Positions 1-6,129 are shown, counted from the stretch's first letter. The stretch is DNA of 14,422 nucleotides from an uncultured Bacilli bacterium (GCA_944327425.1 CALVHJ010000028.1:1-14422), one strand, 5' to 3'. Notes: generated by a model from the letters alone, not told the origin. A program made the numbers and translations.

Positions 1-1244
1 TATGTCCCACTTCCTACGTCCTCTATCATAGTGTAATGTATTTCATAATTGGAATCATAATATACTGCACCACAATTACTCTCTTCAGTTATATCATTAT
101 CATACCAATCATATACAGGATTTCCTTCAAAAGTACACGTACTTCCATTCCATCCCCCTTCTCCTTCATAAGTCCAATAATTTTCAGCAGTTGAATCAAA
201 ATATTCATAATAAACATTACCCTCTTCAACATAACCAGCACGATAAACTTTTTGACATGTTTCTTCTGTTACATAGCTGTAATCATATTCTTCATAATTA
301 TATACTTGTTCTCCATTATAATAGCATGCCCCTATTCCATTATCAGCTTGTTCACTAGTAAACGCAAAATCAGGTGTTACATCTATTTCATTTGGATTAC
401 TACATATTACTTTACTTGTTCCGTTTAATCTCGTACATACTATTTGAGGTGTTGATGTATTTACATCAATATTACCTAGTACTGTTGCTACTTGTTTTGT
501 TGTCGCTCCTGATAAGGTTACATTATAGCTATTACTTGATATACTAGCACTTGTATTTGGAGTACACATATTGTCCGTTGAAGTGCAGTATGTTGCACTT
601 GTGACATTATCTGTTAGGTTTGCTGTCATAGTTGAGCCTGAAGTAGTAAATGTAGCTTCCATGCTATCTATTACTTGTGTTTCTGGATTAGCAATAACGT
701 TGATTTTGGATGTATATATTTTGTTTGCTGCCACATCTATTGTTGCATCATAATCGATCCATAGTTTTAAGTGATATGTCTTTGATTCATTTGCTCCAAT
801 ACTTGTTATATAAAGATTATGTGATGCATAAGCACCATCTAGTGTTGGTGTTACTTCTGTATTATCACTTAGTTTTGATATAACATTACCTACCGTATCA
901 CTTGATAAAGATACTTTGATGTAGTCTGCTCCTAGAGTATTTGATACTTGATTTAGACTTTCTAGATTGATTTGATAATTAGTTGATGAGTTACAATTAT
1001 TTGTTATGGTAAAATCATAACTCGTTGTTCCTAGTCCTTCTATATCTGATATAGGATAAGCACTAGTTAGGTTAATTGATGCTGATTCATTGGTTAAGCT
1101 TATACTTAAACAACCACTGTTAAATGTATTTGCTTGCTCCTGACTTCCTCCAGTTGATAGATAAGCAAAAGTAATTCCTATTGCTCCTACTAACACAATT
1201 AACGCTACCCCTGCTAAAATCATTATTTTGGTATTCTTTTTCAT
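1..1244 (-). CDS. Large secreted/surface protein with SipW-type signal peptide (3' end cut by window)
   Basis: An uninterrupted minus-strand frame of 414 codons runs from ATG at 1244 off the left edge; the stop is not in the window. GGATGGAG sits 6 bases before the ATG. Residues 1-30 are a lysine start, a hydrophobic stretch (about 7-26) and then FAYLS, the pattern of SipW-dependent signal peptides seen on TasA/camelysin-like proteins. Residues 40-190 look like a beta-rich Ser/Thr/Asn extracellular domain. Residues 195-290 resemble a second beta domain with cysteine pairs (C220/C227, C270/C281). From about 305 the protein is very rich in Tyr, Glu and Gly and holds an imperfect repeat with paired cysteines (C307/C330 and C370/C391), each followed by VY. 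I infer an exported, probably cell-surface protein; adhesin or matrix component are possibilities. Any wall anchor would lie beyond the window. A divergent HTH regulator gene lies next to it. Confidence 0.85.
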   Translation of the reverse strand, partial: MKKNTKIMILAGVALIVLVGAIGITFAYLSTGGSQEQANTFNSGCLSISLTNESASINLTSAYPISDIEGLGTTSYDFTITNNCNSSTNYQINLESLNQVSNTLGADYIKVSLSSDTVGNVISKLSDNTEVTPTLDGAYASHNLYITSIGANESKTYHLKLWIDYDATIDVAANKIYTSKINVIANPETQVIDSMEATFTTSGSTMTANLTDNVTSATYCTSTDNMCTPNTSASISSNSYNVTLSGATTKQVATVLGNIDVNTSTPQIVCTRLNGTSKVICSNPNEIDVTPDFAFTSEQADNGIGACYYNGEQVYNYEEYDYSYVTEETCQKVYRAGYVEEGNVYYEYFDSTAENYWTYEGEGGWNGSTCTFEGNPVYDWYDNDITEESNCGAVYYDSNYEIHYTMIEDVGSGT

Positions 1245-1300
1245 TTATACTCCATCCTTTACCATAAGCTCTACTTCATTTACGGTTTTATATAAATCAG

Positions 1301-1316
1301 TTATCATAAATGATAA
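1301..1316. promoter_or_regulatory. Perfect inverted repeat, candidate operator
   Basis: TTATCAT-AA-ATGATAA is a perfect 7+7 inverted repeat with a 2-base centre. It lies about 14 to 29 bases downstream of the predicted start of the surface-protein transcript. Its size suits a helix-turn-helix dimer or pseudo-dimer, and a two-HTH regulator is encoded divergently about 120 bases away. Binding is inference. In AT-rich DNA some palindromes arise by chance. Confidence 0.4.
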
Positions 1317-1336
1317 ATTTTCTAGCTTACATATAA

Positions 1337-1365
1337 ATTATAATATCAGCTACAAAAAAAGTCAA
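1337..1365 (-). promoter_or_regulatory. Near-consensus sigma-A promoter of the surface protein gene
   Basis: On the minus strand, -35 TTGACT (1360-1365), a spacer of exactly 17 bases and -10 TATAAT (1337-1342). Transcription should start near 1330, giving an untranslated leader of about 85 bases before the ATG at 1244. The match is seen directly; activity is inferred. Confidence 0.75.
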
Positions 1366-1370
1366 TAAAT

Positions 1371-1400
1371 TTGTATCAATAACAGTCACAAAATTATTTT
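1371..1400 (+). promoter_or_regulatory. Possible promoter of the HTH regulator gene
   Basis: TTGTAT (1371-1376), an 18-base spacer and TATTTT (1395-1400) form a weak promoter for the plus strand. Its -35 lies only 5 bases from the -35 of the opposite surface-protein promoter, so the two would be back to back and could compete or be co-controlled. Confidence 0.3.
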
Positions 1401-1438
1401 AAGAGACTTGATATGAGAAAATATTACCGGTGAAAAAC

Positions 1439-1900
1439 ATGAATTTTGAATATGGAAAAAGAATAAAAGAATTAAGAGAAAAAGAAAATGTATCACAAAA
1501 ACAATTAGGTAAAGAACTTGGTATATCAAGAAGTTCTATTAATCAATTCGAACAACAATATGATATTATTCCTATAAAAAGATTAAATCAAATCGCTAAT
1601 TATTTTAATGTATCAATTGATTATCTACTAGGATTAACAAATATCAAAAACTATAAAGTTAATAAACATGAAATAAACCGAGAAATATCAAGCCAAAGGC
1701 TAAAAGAATTTAGAAAAAAGAACAATTTGACCCAAAACAGCTTGGCACAAAAATTAAACATCTCTCGATCTATAATTGTATATCACGAAAACAAAAGAAC
1801 AATAATAGGTACACCTTTTCTTTATGAATTATGCAAAAAATATAATATATCTGCTGATTATATGCTGGGTATAATAGATAAACCTCAAGAATTGTCTTGA
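1439..1900 (+). CDS. Transcriptional regulator with two tandem Cro/C1-type HTH domains
   Basis: This 153-residue protein carries two copies of the XRE (HTH_3) fold. The first copy, about residues 5-66, reads KRIKELREKENVSQKQLGKE onward and closes with SIDYLLG. The second, about 84-145, opens with QRLKEFRKKNNLTQ and closes with SADYMLG. The copies look like an internal duplication, so one chain could act as a pseudo-dimer. No ligand-binding or peptidase domain is visible. I chose ATG 1439 because GGTGA (1429-1433) lies 5 bases before it; a GTG at 1430 would add three residues but has poorer spacing. The gene is divergent from the surface-protein gene, whose promoter region holds a perfect palindrome, so local control of that gene is a reasonable inference. 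It overlaps the tail of tcdA by 16 bases inside a palindrome. Confidence 0.85.
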   Translation: MNFEYGKRIKELREKENVSQKQLGKELGISRSSINQFEQQYDIIPIKRLNQIANYFNVSIDYLLGLTNIKNYKVNKHEINREISSQRLKEFRKKNNLTQNSLAQKLNISRSIIVYHENKRTIIGTPFLYELCKKYNISADYMLGIIDKPQELS

Positions 1901-1902
1901 GG
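1883..1902. terminator. Shared bidirectional hairpin at the overlapping 3' ends of the HTH gene and tcdA
   Basis: CCTCAAGA-ATTG-TCTTGAGG is a perfect 8+8 inverted repeat. It contains the plus-strand TGA (1898-1900) and the minus-strand TGA (1885-1887). The sequence after the hairpin is T-rich but broken on both strands (minus side TTTATCTATTAT, plus side CTTTATAAT), so termination strength is uncertain. It is the only hairpin seen between the two convergent genes. Confidence 0.6.
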
Positions 1903-2571
1903 CTTTATAATATCTAAAAACACATAATTAGCTAAATATATACCTGCTACAGCAGGAACAAATATACATGAACCTATAATGTTTTTAGTATCAATACTTG
2001 TTTCTTTACTGAAAATAACTGGTATATCTAAATCTAAGTTTTCTTTTCTAATCATACTTCTTAACTTTCTTGCTAAAGGATCATTTGCGGTTTTAGTTAG
2101 ACTCGTTATTTCTAAATATTTAGGATTAAGTTTTTTTCCCGTACCTAAAGCACTAATTATTTTAATGTTATTAGTTTTGGCATATTTAATTAGTGTTACT
2201 TTAATATTTAAATCATCACAAGCATCAATAATATAATCATAATCTTCATTAATATATTTAGAAAAATTATCTTTAGTTAACATTTTATCAATTGTTTTAA
2301 TATTAATATTACTATTAATAGAAAGACATCTATTTAAGGCTTCCTCTATTTTTCTTTTGTTAATATTACTTTTAGTAGCAATAATTTGTCTATTTAAATT
2401 TGATTCTTCAATAGTATCACCATCTACTATGGTAATATTATTAAATCCACTTCTAACTAAAGCTTCTAAAGTAAAGCCCCCTACTCCACCAACACCTACT
2501 AATAATATTTTAGTATTTTTGATTTTTTCTAAATTATCATTCCCTATTAAAGGAATTAATCTAGTAAACAT
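1885..2571 (-). CDS. tcdA: tRNA threonylcarbamoyladenosine dehydratase (TcdA/YrvM, E1-like ThiF fold)
   Basis: A 228-residue member of the ThiF/MoeB/HesA superfamily. It shows the ATP-binding glycine loop GVGGVGG (26-32), the acidic DGD after the second strand (50-52), the NLNRQ motif (58-62), K72/R73/K74, the DACDD strand end (116-120) and the TcdA-type block TANDPLARKLR (161-171). Family members adenylate t6A37 of ANN-decoding tRNAs and cyclise it to ct6A in the cytoplasm. The frame stays open upstream to 2667, but that 32-residue extension runs through two terminator hairpins and is not protein-like. ATG 2571 has GGTGGTGATG just ahead and TATAAT at 2587-2592. At 228 residues it is slightly shorter than E. 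coli TcdA. In B. subtilis the orthologue yrvM lies near aspS; here aspS is about 9 kb away on the same strand. The stop lies in a palindrome shared with the convergent HTH gene. Confidence 0.85.
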   Translation of the reverse strand: MFTRLIPLIGNDNLEKIKNTKILLVGVGGVGGFTLEALVRSGFNNITIVDGDTIEESNLNRQIIATKSNINKRKIEEALNRCLSINSNINIKTIDKMLTKDNFSKYINEDYDYIIDACDDLNIKVTLIKYAKTNNIKIISALGTGKKLNPKYLEITSLTKTANDPLARKLRSMIRKENLDLDIPVIFSKETSIDTKNIIGSCIFVPAVAGIYLANYVFLDIIKPQDNS

Positions 2572-2586
2572 AACATCACCACCTAA

Positions 2587-2592
2587 ATTATA
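2587..2592 (-). promoter_or_regulatory. -10 element of tcdA
   Basis: TATAAT on the minus strand, 15 bases before the tcdA ATG, predicts a start near 2580 and a leader of only about 10 bases holding the GGTGATG ribosome site. No convincing -35 is visible 16-18 bases upstream, where a terminator T-tract lies. Moderate support only. Confidence 0.45.
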
Positions 2593-2598
2593 CCAAAT

Positions 2599-2625
2599 AA
2601 AAACCCAGATGGAAAGTCTACCTGG
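2599..2625 (-). terminator. Second intrinsic terminator upstream of tcdA
   Basis: The minus-strand transcript forms CCAGGUAG / CCAUCUGG (one G-U pair and one A-C mismatch) around a 5-base loop, followed directly by GUUUUUAUUU. It starts 5 bases after the U-tract of the preceding terminator, so the RNA gene upstream is closed by two terminators in tandem. Confidence 0.55.
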
Positions 2626-2629
2626 TGAT

Positions 2630-2649
2630 AAAAAACCCGCTCTCGCGAG
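2630..2649 (-). terminator. Intrinsic terminator of the structured RNA
   Basis: The minus-strand RNA has CUCGC-GAGA-GCGGG (a 5-bp stem with one G-U pair and a GNRA-type GAGA loop) followed by six U. It is the most GC-rich hairpin in this interval and a typical Rho-independent terminator. Confidence 0.75.
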
Positions 2650-2779
2650 GTGGTAAGAAACATACATGCTTCTGGATCCTGGCTAATCAACGACCAGTCT
2701 TCAACTCCACATGTAATTATTCTCCCAAGGCTATCACATAGTCGGTTTTATAACTACAGATAAACTATATCCTCTAGGC
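2630..2779 (-). ncRNA. Structured non-coding RNA of about 150 nt (6S-like candidate or orphan leader)
   Basis: The interval has its own extended -10 promoter (2786-2815) and ends in a strong terminator (2630-2649); neither strand shows a plausible gene. In the RNA, UACAUGUGGA (2715-2706) pairs with UCC + GCAUGUA (2676-2663) with an AGAA bulge, capped by CUGGU/GCCAG (2697-2693 with 2683-2679). GGGAGAA (2726-2720) can pair with UUCUUACC (2659-2652, one bulge), or CCUAG (2778-2774) can pair with UUGGG (2728-2724); these two pairings exclude each other. A further 5' hairpin joins GUAGU with ACUAU around 2757-2738. In B. subtilis 6S-1 RNA lies between aspS and yrvM/tcdA; this RNA lies just upstream of tcdA, which favours 6S. 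However, I cannot draw the textbook 6S closing stem, so the identity stays open. Confidence 0.55.
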
Positions 2780-2785
2780 ATTATT

Positions 2786-2815
2786 ATTATAGCATATATT
2801 TCATTTTTTATTCAA
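2786..2815 (-). promoter_or_regulatory. Extended -10 promoter of the structured RNA
   Basis: On the minus strand, TTGAAT (2810-2815), an 18-base spacer and TGCTATAAT (2786-2794), a perfect -10 with the TGn extension. The predicted start is near 2779, with GCC as the first transcribed bases. Confidence 0.65.
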
Positions 2816-2849
2816 GTAGTTATATGCATTTTTAACATTTATTGTCAAG

Positions 2850-2995
2850 TTATATTTTAACTAGATGATAATTTAGGCAAGCTTTCTCTAGTTTTTTATA
2901 ATTACAGCACCTATTTTTAATATTTAAAGGAAGTTTATTATGAATATATTTATCATATAATTTAGTGGTACGCTTAATAATTTCAAGTTTTTTTA
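2850..2995 (-). other. Gene-free AT-rich stretch after the HerA-like gene, with a start-less open frame
   Basis: Downstream of the stop at 2996 the -1 frame stays open for about 50 codons, to TAA at 2850-2852. Its translation has a protein-like composition (for example KLYDKYIHNKLPLN, CCNYKKLEKACLNYHLVKI) but no ATG, GTG or TTG start and no ribosome site. It could be the remnant of a lost gene, or chance. No slippery heptamer for programmed -1 shifting is visible before the stop. A possible TTGACA (2843-2848) with TATAAC (2819-2824), 18 bases apart, lies at its end. I see no clear terminator for the ATPase gene here. Confidence 0.3.
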
Positions 2996-4930
2996 TTATA
3001 ATCCGGCCATAGGATCAAAATCTTCGTTATTAGTTTGTTCATTATTATTAATAGGTACCTCTTCGCTTATAGAATTGGCATTACTCATTTGTTCTTCTAA
3101 ATTGCTAGTTGGCACTCCTTCTGTTTCGTAATTATTTGCTACTGGTTCACTACTTGTAGGAGAATTACTATTTGGTTCTTCTTCCCAACAGGCAGATACA
3201 TTACAGTTAGTTGAGTATGGCATTGGATCAGGCATTTGTAATTTACAAATCATTGGTATTTTAAATGCCCCACCAAAAGCTACACAGTTTCCGGGTTGTA
3301 AAACTTTCATTTTTTCGATAACATCAGCACTAATGTTAGGAAGCATTTCTTCAATATATTTAATATCTTTAGGGTGAGTCATTTTAAATATTAGGAAATT
3401 AGAACATTGGGCTATAACAGTATCACTTATTTCAACCGGTCTTTGAGAAATTATATCAAGTAAAACACCATATTTACGACCTTCTTTAGCTATACGATCA
3501 AAGATGTTGTATCCAAGTAAGAAAGTATCAGTATCTTGTTGAATATATCTATGAGCTTCTTCTAAGAATAAATGAAAAGGAATACTGGCTCTTTTTTCTA
3601 AACCTTTAGCATAATCAAATAATATTTTAGAAATAATTTTAACAATAACTTTGGCATAAGCATCATCAATATCTTCTAAGTTGATATTAACAATTTGAGC
3701 TCTAGCATTTTCTTTTTGGCATAACTCAGCGACAAAGTCTTCGGTACTAGTATATTTGGAACCATCAAAATAATTATTAACATTACCACCTATAATGGTA
3801 TTAAGTCTAACTTGTAAGATCATAGCTTCGTTATACATCATTTGGTTTCCTTGAAATCCTTCACTAATTAAAGTAAATTCTAAAGCATTTGCCAAATCTC
3901 TTAAAGTATAAAAAGCTTTTTCGGGTACAGGCATTTCAACAATTGATTCATCAATATGTTTTAAGATGTACTCGGTAATTAAAACAGATTCACCAAAATT
4001 ACCATTAGAATCAATTTCAAAACATTCACTAAAACTTCTTGTATAACCGAGGCCTGGTATAGTTGAATCAAAATCAAATTCTTTAGTGTGACATACTTCA
4101 ATAACTTTAAATATTTCATTTTTTTTGTAACTAGTAGTGGAATTACTAAATAAAATAGCAATTAAAGCTTTAGCTATTAAATGGTTTTTGTATTTTACAA
4201 CTTCTTCAGAGTCACTAGAAAAAATTTTCGCATATTTAATACTACGCTCTAATATTGGCAATTGGGAGTGAGAATTTGCTTGTAATAATAAGGCTATATC
4301 ATCTAGAGTTAATAAATTTACCGGTATTTTTAAAAGATAATCGGTTTCTTCTGTAGGATTAGTTGTAATAAATTTATAATTGTAACTAGGATTTATTTTA
4401 TTGAGTGAACCAAAGGCATTTTTGTATTCACCATAAGCATCAAAGAAAAACATATTAGCATTGTAAGTTACCGTTTTGGGGTTACTAAAAATATTTTGGA
4501 TAATTCTTGATACACCACATGATTTACCAGAACCACTATTACCAAAAATAGCTAAATGATTAGAAAATAAATCATTTATGTTAGGACATATTGAAAAACC
4601 TTTATAAGTAGCACTTGAACCTAAGGTAAAACTTTTATTGCTTAATGTTCCTACTAATTCTAAAAGTTCTTCACTATTAATTATTCTTAAAGTACTTGAA
4701 AGTAAAGGCTTTCTAATAACACCGTTTACATACCTATTATTAACATATTCACCTAGGAAACGTATTTTAATTTCTTCAGCATTTAATTCAACTACTTCAC
4801 CTAGTATTCTTTGATCATTATCTTCAAATATAACGTGAATGTTCATTAAATCTGCTGTTATTGTGTCTTTACTTATGTTTTCTACATGAGCTATATTATC
4901 ACTAATATATAAAATTTTACCAAATATCAT
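2996..4930 (-). CDS. HerA-type (DUF87) DNA translocase ATPase with acidic C-terminal tail
   Basis: A 644-residue cytosolic P-loop ATPase. Residues 1-75 are beta-rich and match a HerA-type HAS-barrel. Walker A is GNSGSGKS (130-137), Walker B LFLEEAH (454-460), a basic RIAKEGRKYG segment (479-488) can give the arginine finger, and ISQRP (494-498) is the usual sensor block. Members form hexameric rings that move along double-stranded DNA; archaeal HerA works with the nuclease NurA in end resection. No nurA-like gene is visible here, so the partner is unknown. Residues 583-644 are low-complexity Asn/Ser/Glu and end in EDFDPMAGL, an acidic tip that may bind partners. ATG 4930 follows AGGTAGGTTGAT. 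The gene appears to be transcribed alone from an extended -10 promoter. Confidence 0.85.
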   Translation of the reverse strand: MIFGKILYISDNIAHVENISKDTITADLMNIHVIFEDNDQRILGEVVELNAEEIKIRFLGEYVNNRYVNGVIRKPLLSSTLRIINSEELLELVGTLSNKSFTLGSSATYKGFSICPNINDLFSNHLAIFGNSGSGKSCGVSRIIQNIFSNPKTVTYNANMFFFDAYGEYKNAFGSLNKINPSYNYKFITTNPTEETDYLLKIPVNLLTLDDIALLLQANSHSQLPILERSIKYAKIFSSDSEEVVKYKNHLIAKALIAILFSNSTTSYKKNEIFKVIEVCHTKEFDFDSTIPGLGYTRSFSECFEIDSNGNFGESVLITEYILKHIDESIVEMPVPEKAFYTLRDLANALEFTLISEGFQGNQMMYNEAMILQVRLNTIIGGNVNNYFDGSKYTSTEDFVAELCQKENARAQIVNINLEDIDDAYAKVIVKIISKILFDYAKGLEKRASIPFHLFLEEAHRYIQQDTDTFLLGYNIFDRIAKEGRKYGVLLDIISQRPVEISDTVIAQCSNFLIFKMTHPKDIKYIEEMLPNISADVIEKMKVLQPGNCVAFGGAFKIPMICKLQMPDPMPYSTNCNVSACWEEEPNSNSPTSSEPVANNYETEGVPTSNLEEQMSNANSISEEVPINNNEQTNNEDFDPMAGL

Positions 4931-4954
4931 ATAATCAACCTACCTATTAAAAAT

Positions 4955-4963
4955 AGTATAGCA
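4955..4963 (-). promoter_or_regulatory. Extended -10 promoter of the HerA-like gene
   Basis: TGCTATACT on the minus strand, 24 bases before the ATG, with a predicted start near 4948. No -35 hexamer is recognisable; the expected place is a run of T, so the TGn extension would have to compensate. Confidence 0.5.
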
Positions 4964-5031
4964 TAAAAAATTACAAAAAAAAAGACTTTTAATAGTTAAA
5001 ATATGCTTTGTTTTGAGTAAAGTTTAGGAAC

Positions 5032-5072
5032 AAAAAGAGTATTAGATTTTTAAAAATTAAACCTAACACTCT
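5032..5072 (-). terminator. Intrinsic terminator of the membrane-anchored protein gene
   Basis: Arms AGAGTGTTAG and CTAATACTCT (10 bp, one G-U pair) enclose an AT-rich loop that can pair further, followed by TTTTTG on the minus strand. It begins 8 bases after the stop codon and separates this gene from the HerA-like gene. Confidence 0.75.
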
Positions 5073-5079
5073 ATGTTTA

Positions 5080-6009
5080 TTATTTACCACTCCAAATTTC
5101 ATACCAGTTTGCTAGTTTATCTAAGCCTGAACTTGCTAAATTTTTGATGAGATCCCAAGTTAAGCCAAAATTGGTCTTTAAATCTTGAAAATTACTTTTG
5201 GCACTTTCACATAAATCACTATCTTTGCTACAAATACTTGTTGTTATATCTAAATAAGTACTTACAATTAAATTTTTAATGCTAGTATATACATTGTTTG
5301 CTTCATTACTAATCGACTCTTTATAACCAGGGAAAATGCTATCTATTTTATTATCAAGATATAATGCTATTGATAATACTTCTAGTTTAGCAGTAGTTGT
5401 AAGTTCGTTAAAGGTGTGACCCGCTATAGAACCGTTGTAAAACAAAAAATCGACAATGGTAATAAAACCACTTTTTAGAGAACTTGTAAGACCGTTATTA
5501 GTATCACTTTGAATAGCATTTACGTATTCAAGGACTTCTTCATCGGCACTTTTATTAGTTATATTATTATTTTCATTATTGTTCTTGTTTTCAATAGGAA
5601 CAGTTTCTTGATTTTTATCAATAGGTTTTGTTTCGGTTACTTCATCTTTATTTGTTGTTATATTTTCGTCTTCTGGGGAAGTGTTATTTTCTTCAAGATT
5701 TTTGATGTTGTTTTCGTTTATTAATGTTTCTTTTAGAGCAGTAACTTCTTTGGGATTAGTAGAATCTTTTAGACTATTTTTCTTATATGTAACTGTTATT
5801 TCATCGCCACTTTCATATGAATTTTTTATATTATTAATAATATAGTCTCCTTCTTTAGTTTCAAGCATAATATAACCATCACCACTTAATAATACAGTTC
5901 CGGTTATATTTAATTCTCTATTCTCTTTAGTAAAAAAATAAATAGCAATAGATGCACCTATAAATAGAATTATAATAGTAATTATTAATATAATATTCTT
6001 TTTTGACAT
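5080..6009 (-). CDS. Membrane-anchored extracytoplasmic protein, unknown function
   Basis: A 309-residue protein I cannot name. Residues 1-4 are MSKK and 5-26 form one strong transmembrane segment (isoleucine-rich), placing the rest outside the cell (inference). Residues 36-93 look like a small beta-barrel of OB type (TGTVLLSGDGYIMLETKEGD, later SGDEITVTYKK). Residues 97-155 are a disordered Asn/Glu/Thr/Lys linker. Residues 156-309 are mostly helical with aromatic and glycine landmarks (FYNGSIAGHTFNELT; FPGYKESIS; FGLTWDLIKNL) and two cysteines (C260, C267). The start is ATG 6009 because AGGAAG lies 8 bases before it; GTG 6018 would lie inside that ribosome site. It has its own promoter and terminator, so it is a single-gene unit after the gat genes. 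A role in the envelope is likely; nothing more specific is supported. Confidence 0.75.
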   Translation of the reverse strand: MSKKNIILIITIIILFIGASIAIYFFTKENRELNITGTVLLSGDGYIMLETKEGDYIINNIKNSYESGDEITVTYKKNSLKDSTNPKEVTALKETLINENNIKNLEENNTSPEDENITTNKDEVTETKPIDKNQETVPIENKNNNENNNITNKSADEEVLEYVNAIQSDTNNGLTSSLKSGFITIVDFLFYNGSIAGHTFNELTTTAKLEVLSIALYLDNKIDSIFPGYKESISNEANNVYTSIKNLIVSTYLDITTSICSKDSDLCESAKSNFQDLKTNFGLTWDLIKNLASSGLDKLANWYEIWSGK

Positions 6010-6029
6010 ACTACTCACTTCCTAATAAT

Positions 6030-6058
6030 ATTATACAAAAGAAAAGATAAAATGTAAA
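6030..6058 (-). promoter_or_regulatory. Promoter of the membrane-anchored protein gene
   Basis: On the minus strand, TTTACA (6053-6058), exactly 17 bases, then TATAAT (6030-6035). The start would be near 6023, giving a short leader with AGGAAG. The -35 lies within the loop and 3' arm of an AT-rich hairpin (6044-6068). Confidence 0.65.
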
Positions 6059-6068
6059 ACTTTATCTT
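6044..6068 (-). terminator. Possible weak terminator after gatB
   Basis: AAGATAAAGT and ATTTTATCTT form a 10-bp stem with one G-U pair, followed by TTCTTTTG. It is almost wholly A/U and so weak, but it is the only hairpin plus T-rich run between gatB and the next gene. Confidence 0.35.
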
Positions 6069-6129
6069 AAATTCGGCTTATTTTAAATTTTTAATAAATT
6101 GTTTTATTTTCATCTTTTATTCCTTATTC

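Noticed and set aside
571..753. Plus-strand 60-residue frame in the surface-protein gene
   Set aside because: Antisense shadow of a long, clearly protein-like minus-strand frame with signal peptide and ribosome site.
2572..2667. 32-residue N-terminal extension of TcdA from ATG 2667
   Set aside because: It is translated straight through two terminator hairpins, has no family similarity, and a good start with ribosome site exists at 2571.
2663..2715. SRP (4.5S) RNA reading of the long hairpin
   Set aside because: CAGGAUCCAGAAGCA only loosely resembles the SRP apical motif; the GGAA tetraloop and symmetric loop are missing.
2819..2848. Second promoter TTGACA-18-TATAAC upstream of the structured RNA
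   Set aside because: It would add about 33 bases to the RNA, but the downstream promoter has a perfect extended -10 and fits the structure better; kept only as a possibility.
6078..6113. 11-codon ORF (minus) after gatB with AAGGAA ahead of its ATG
   Set aside because: Product MKIKQFIKNLK is too short and generic; an AAGGAA is expected by chance in this base composition.
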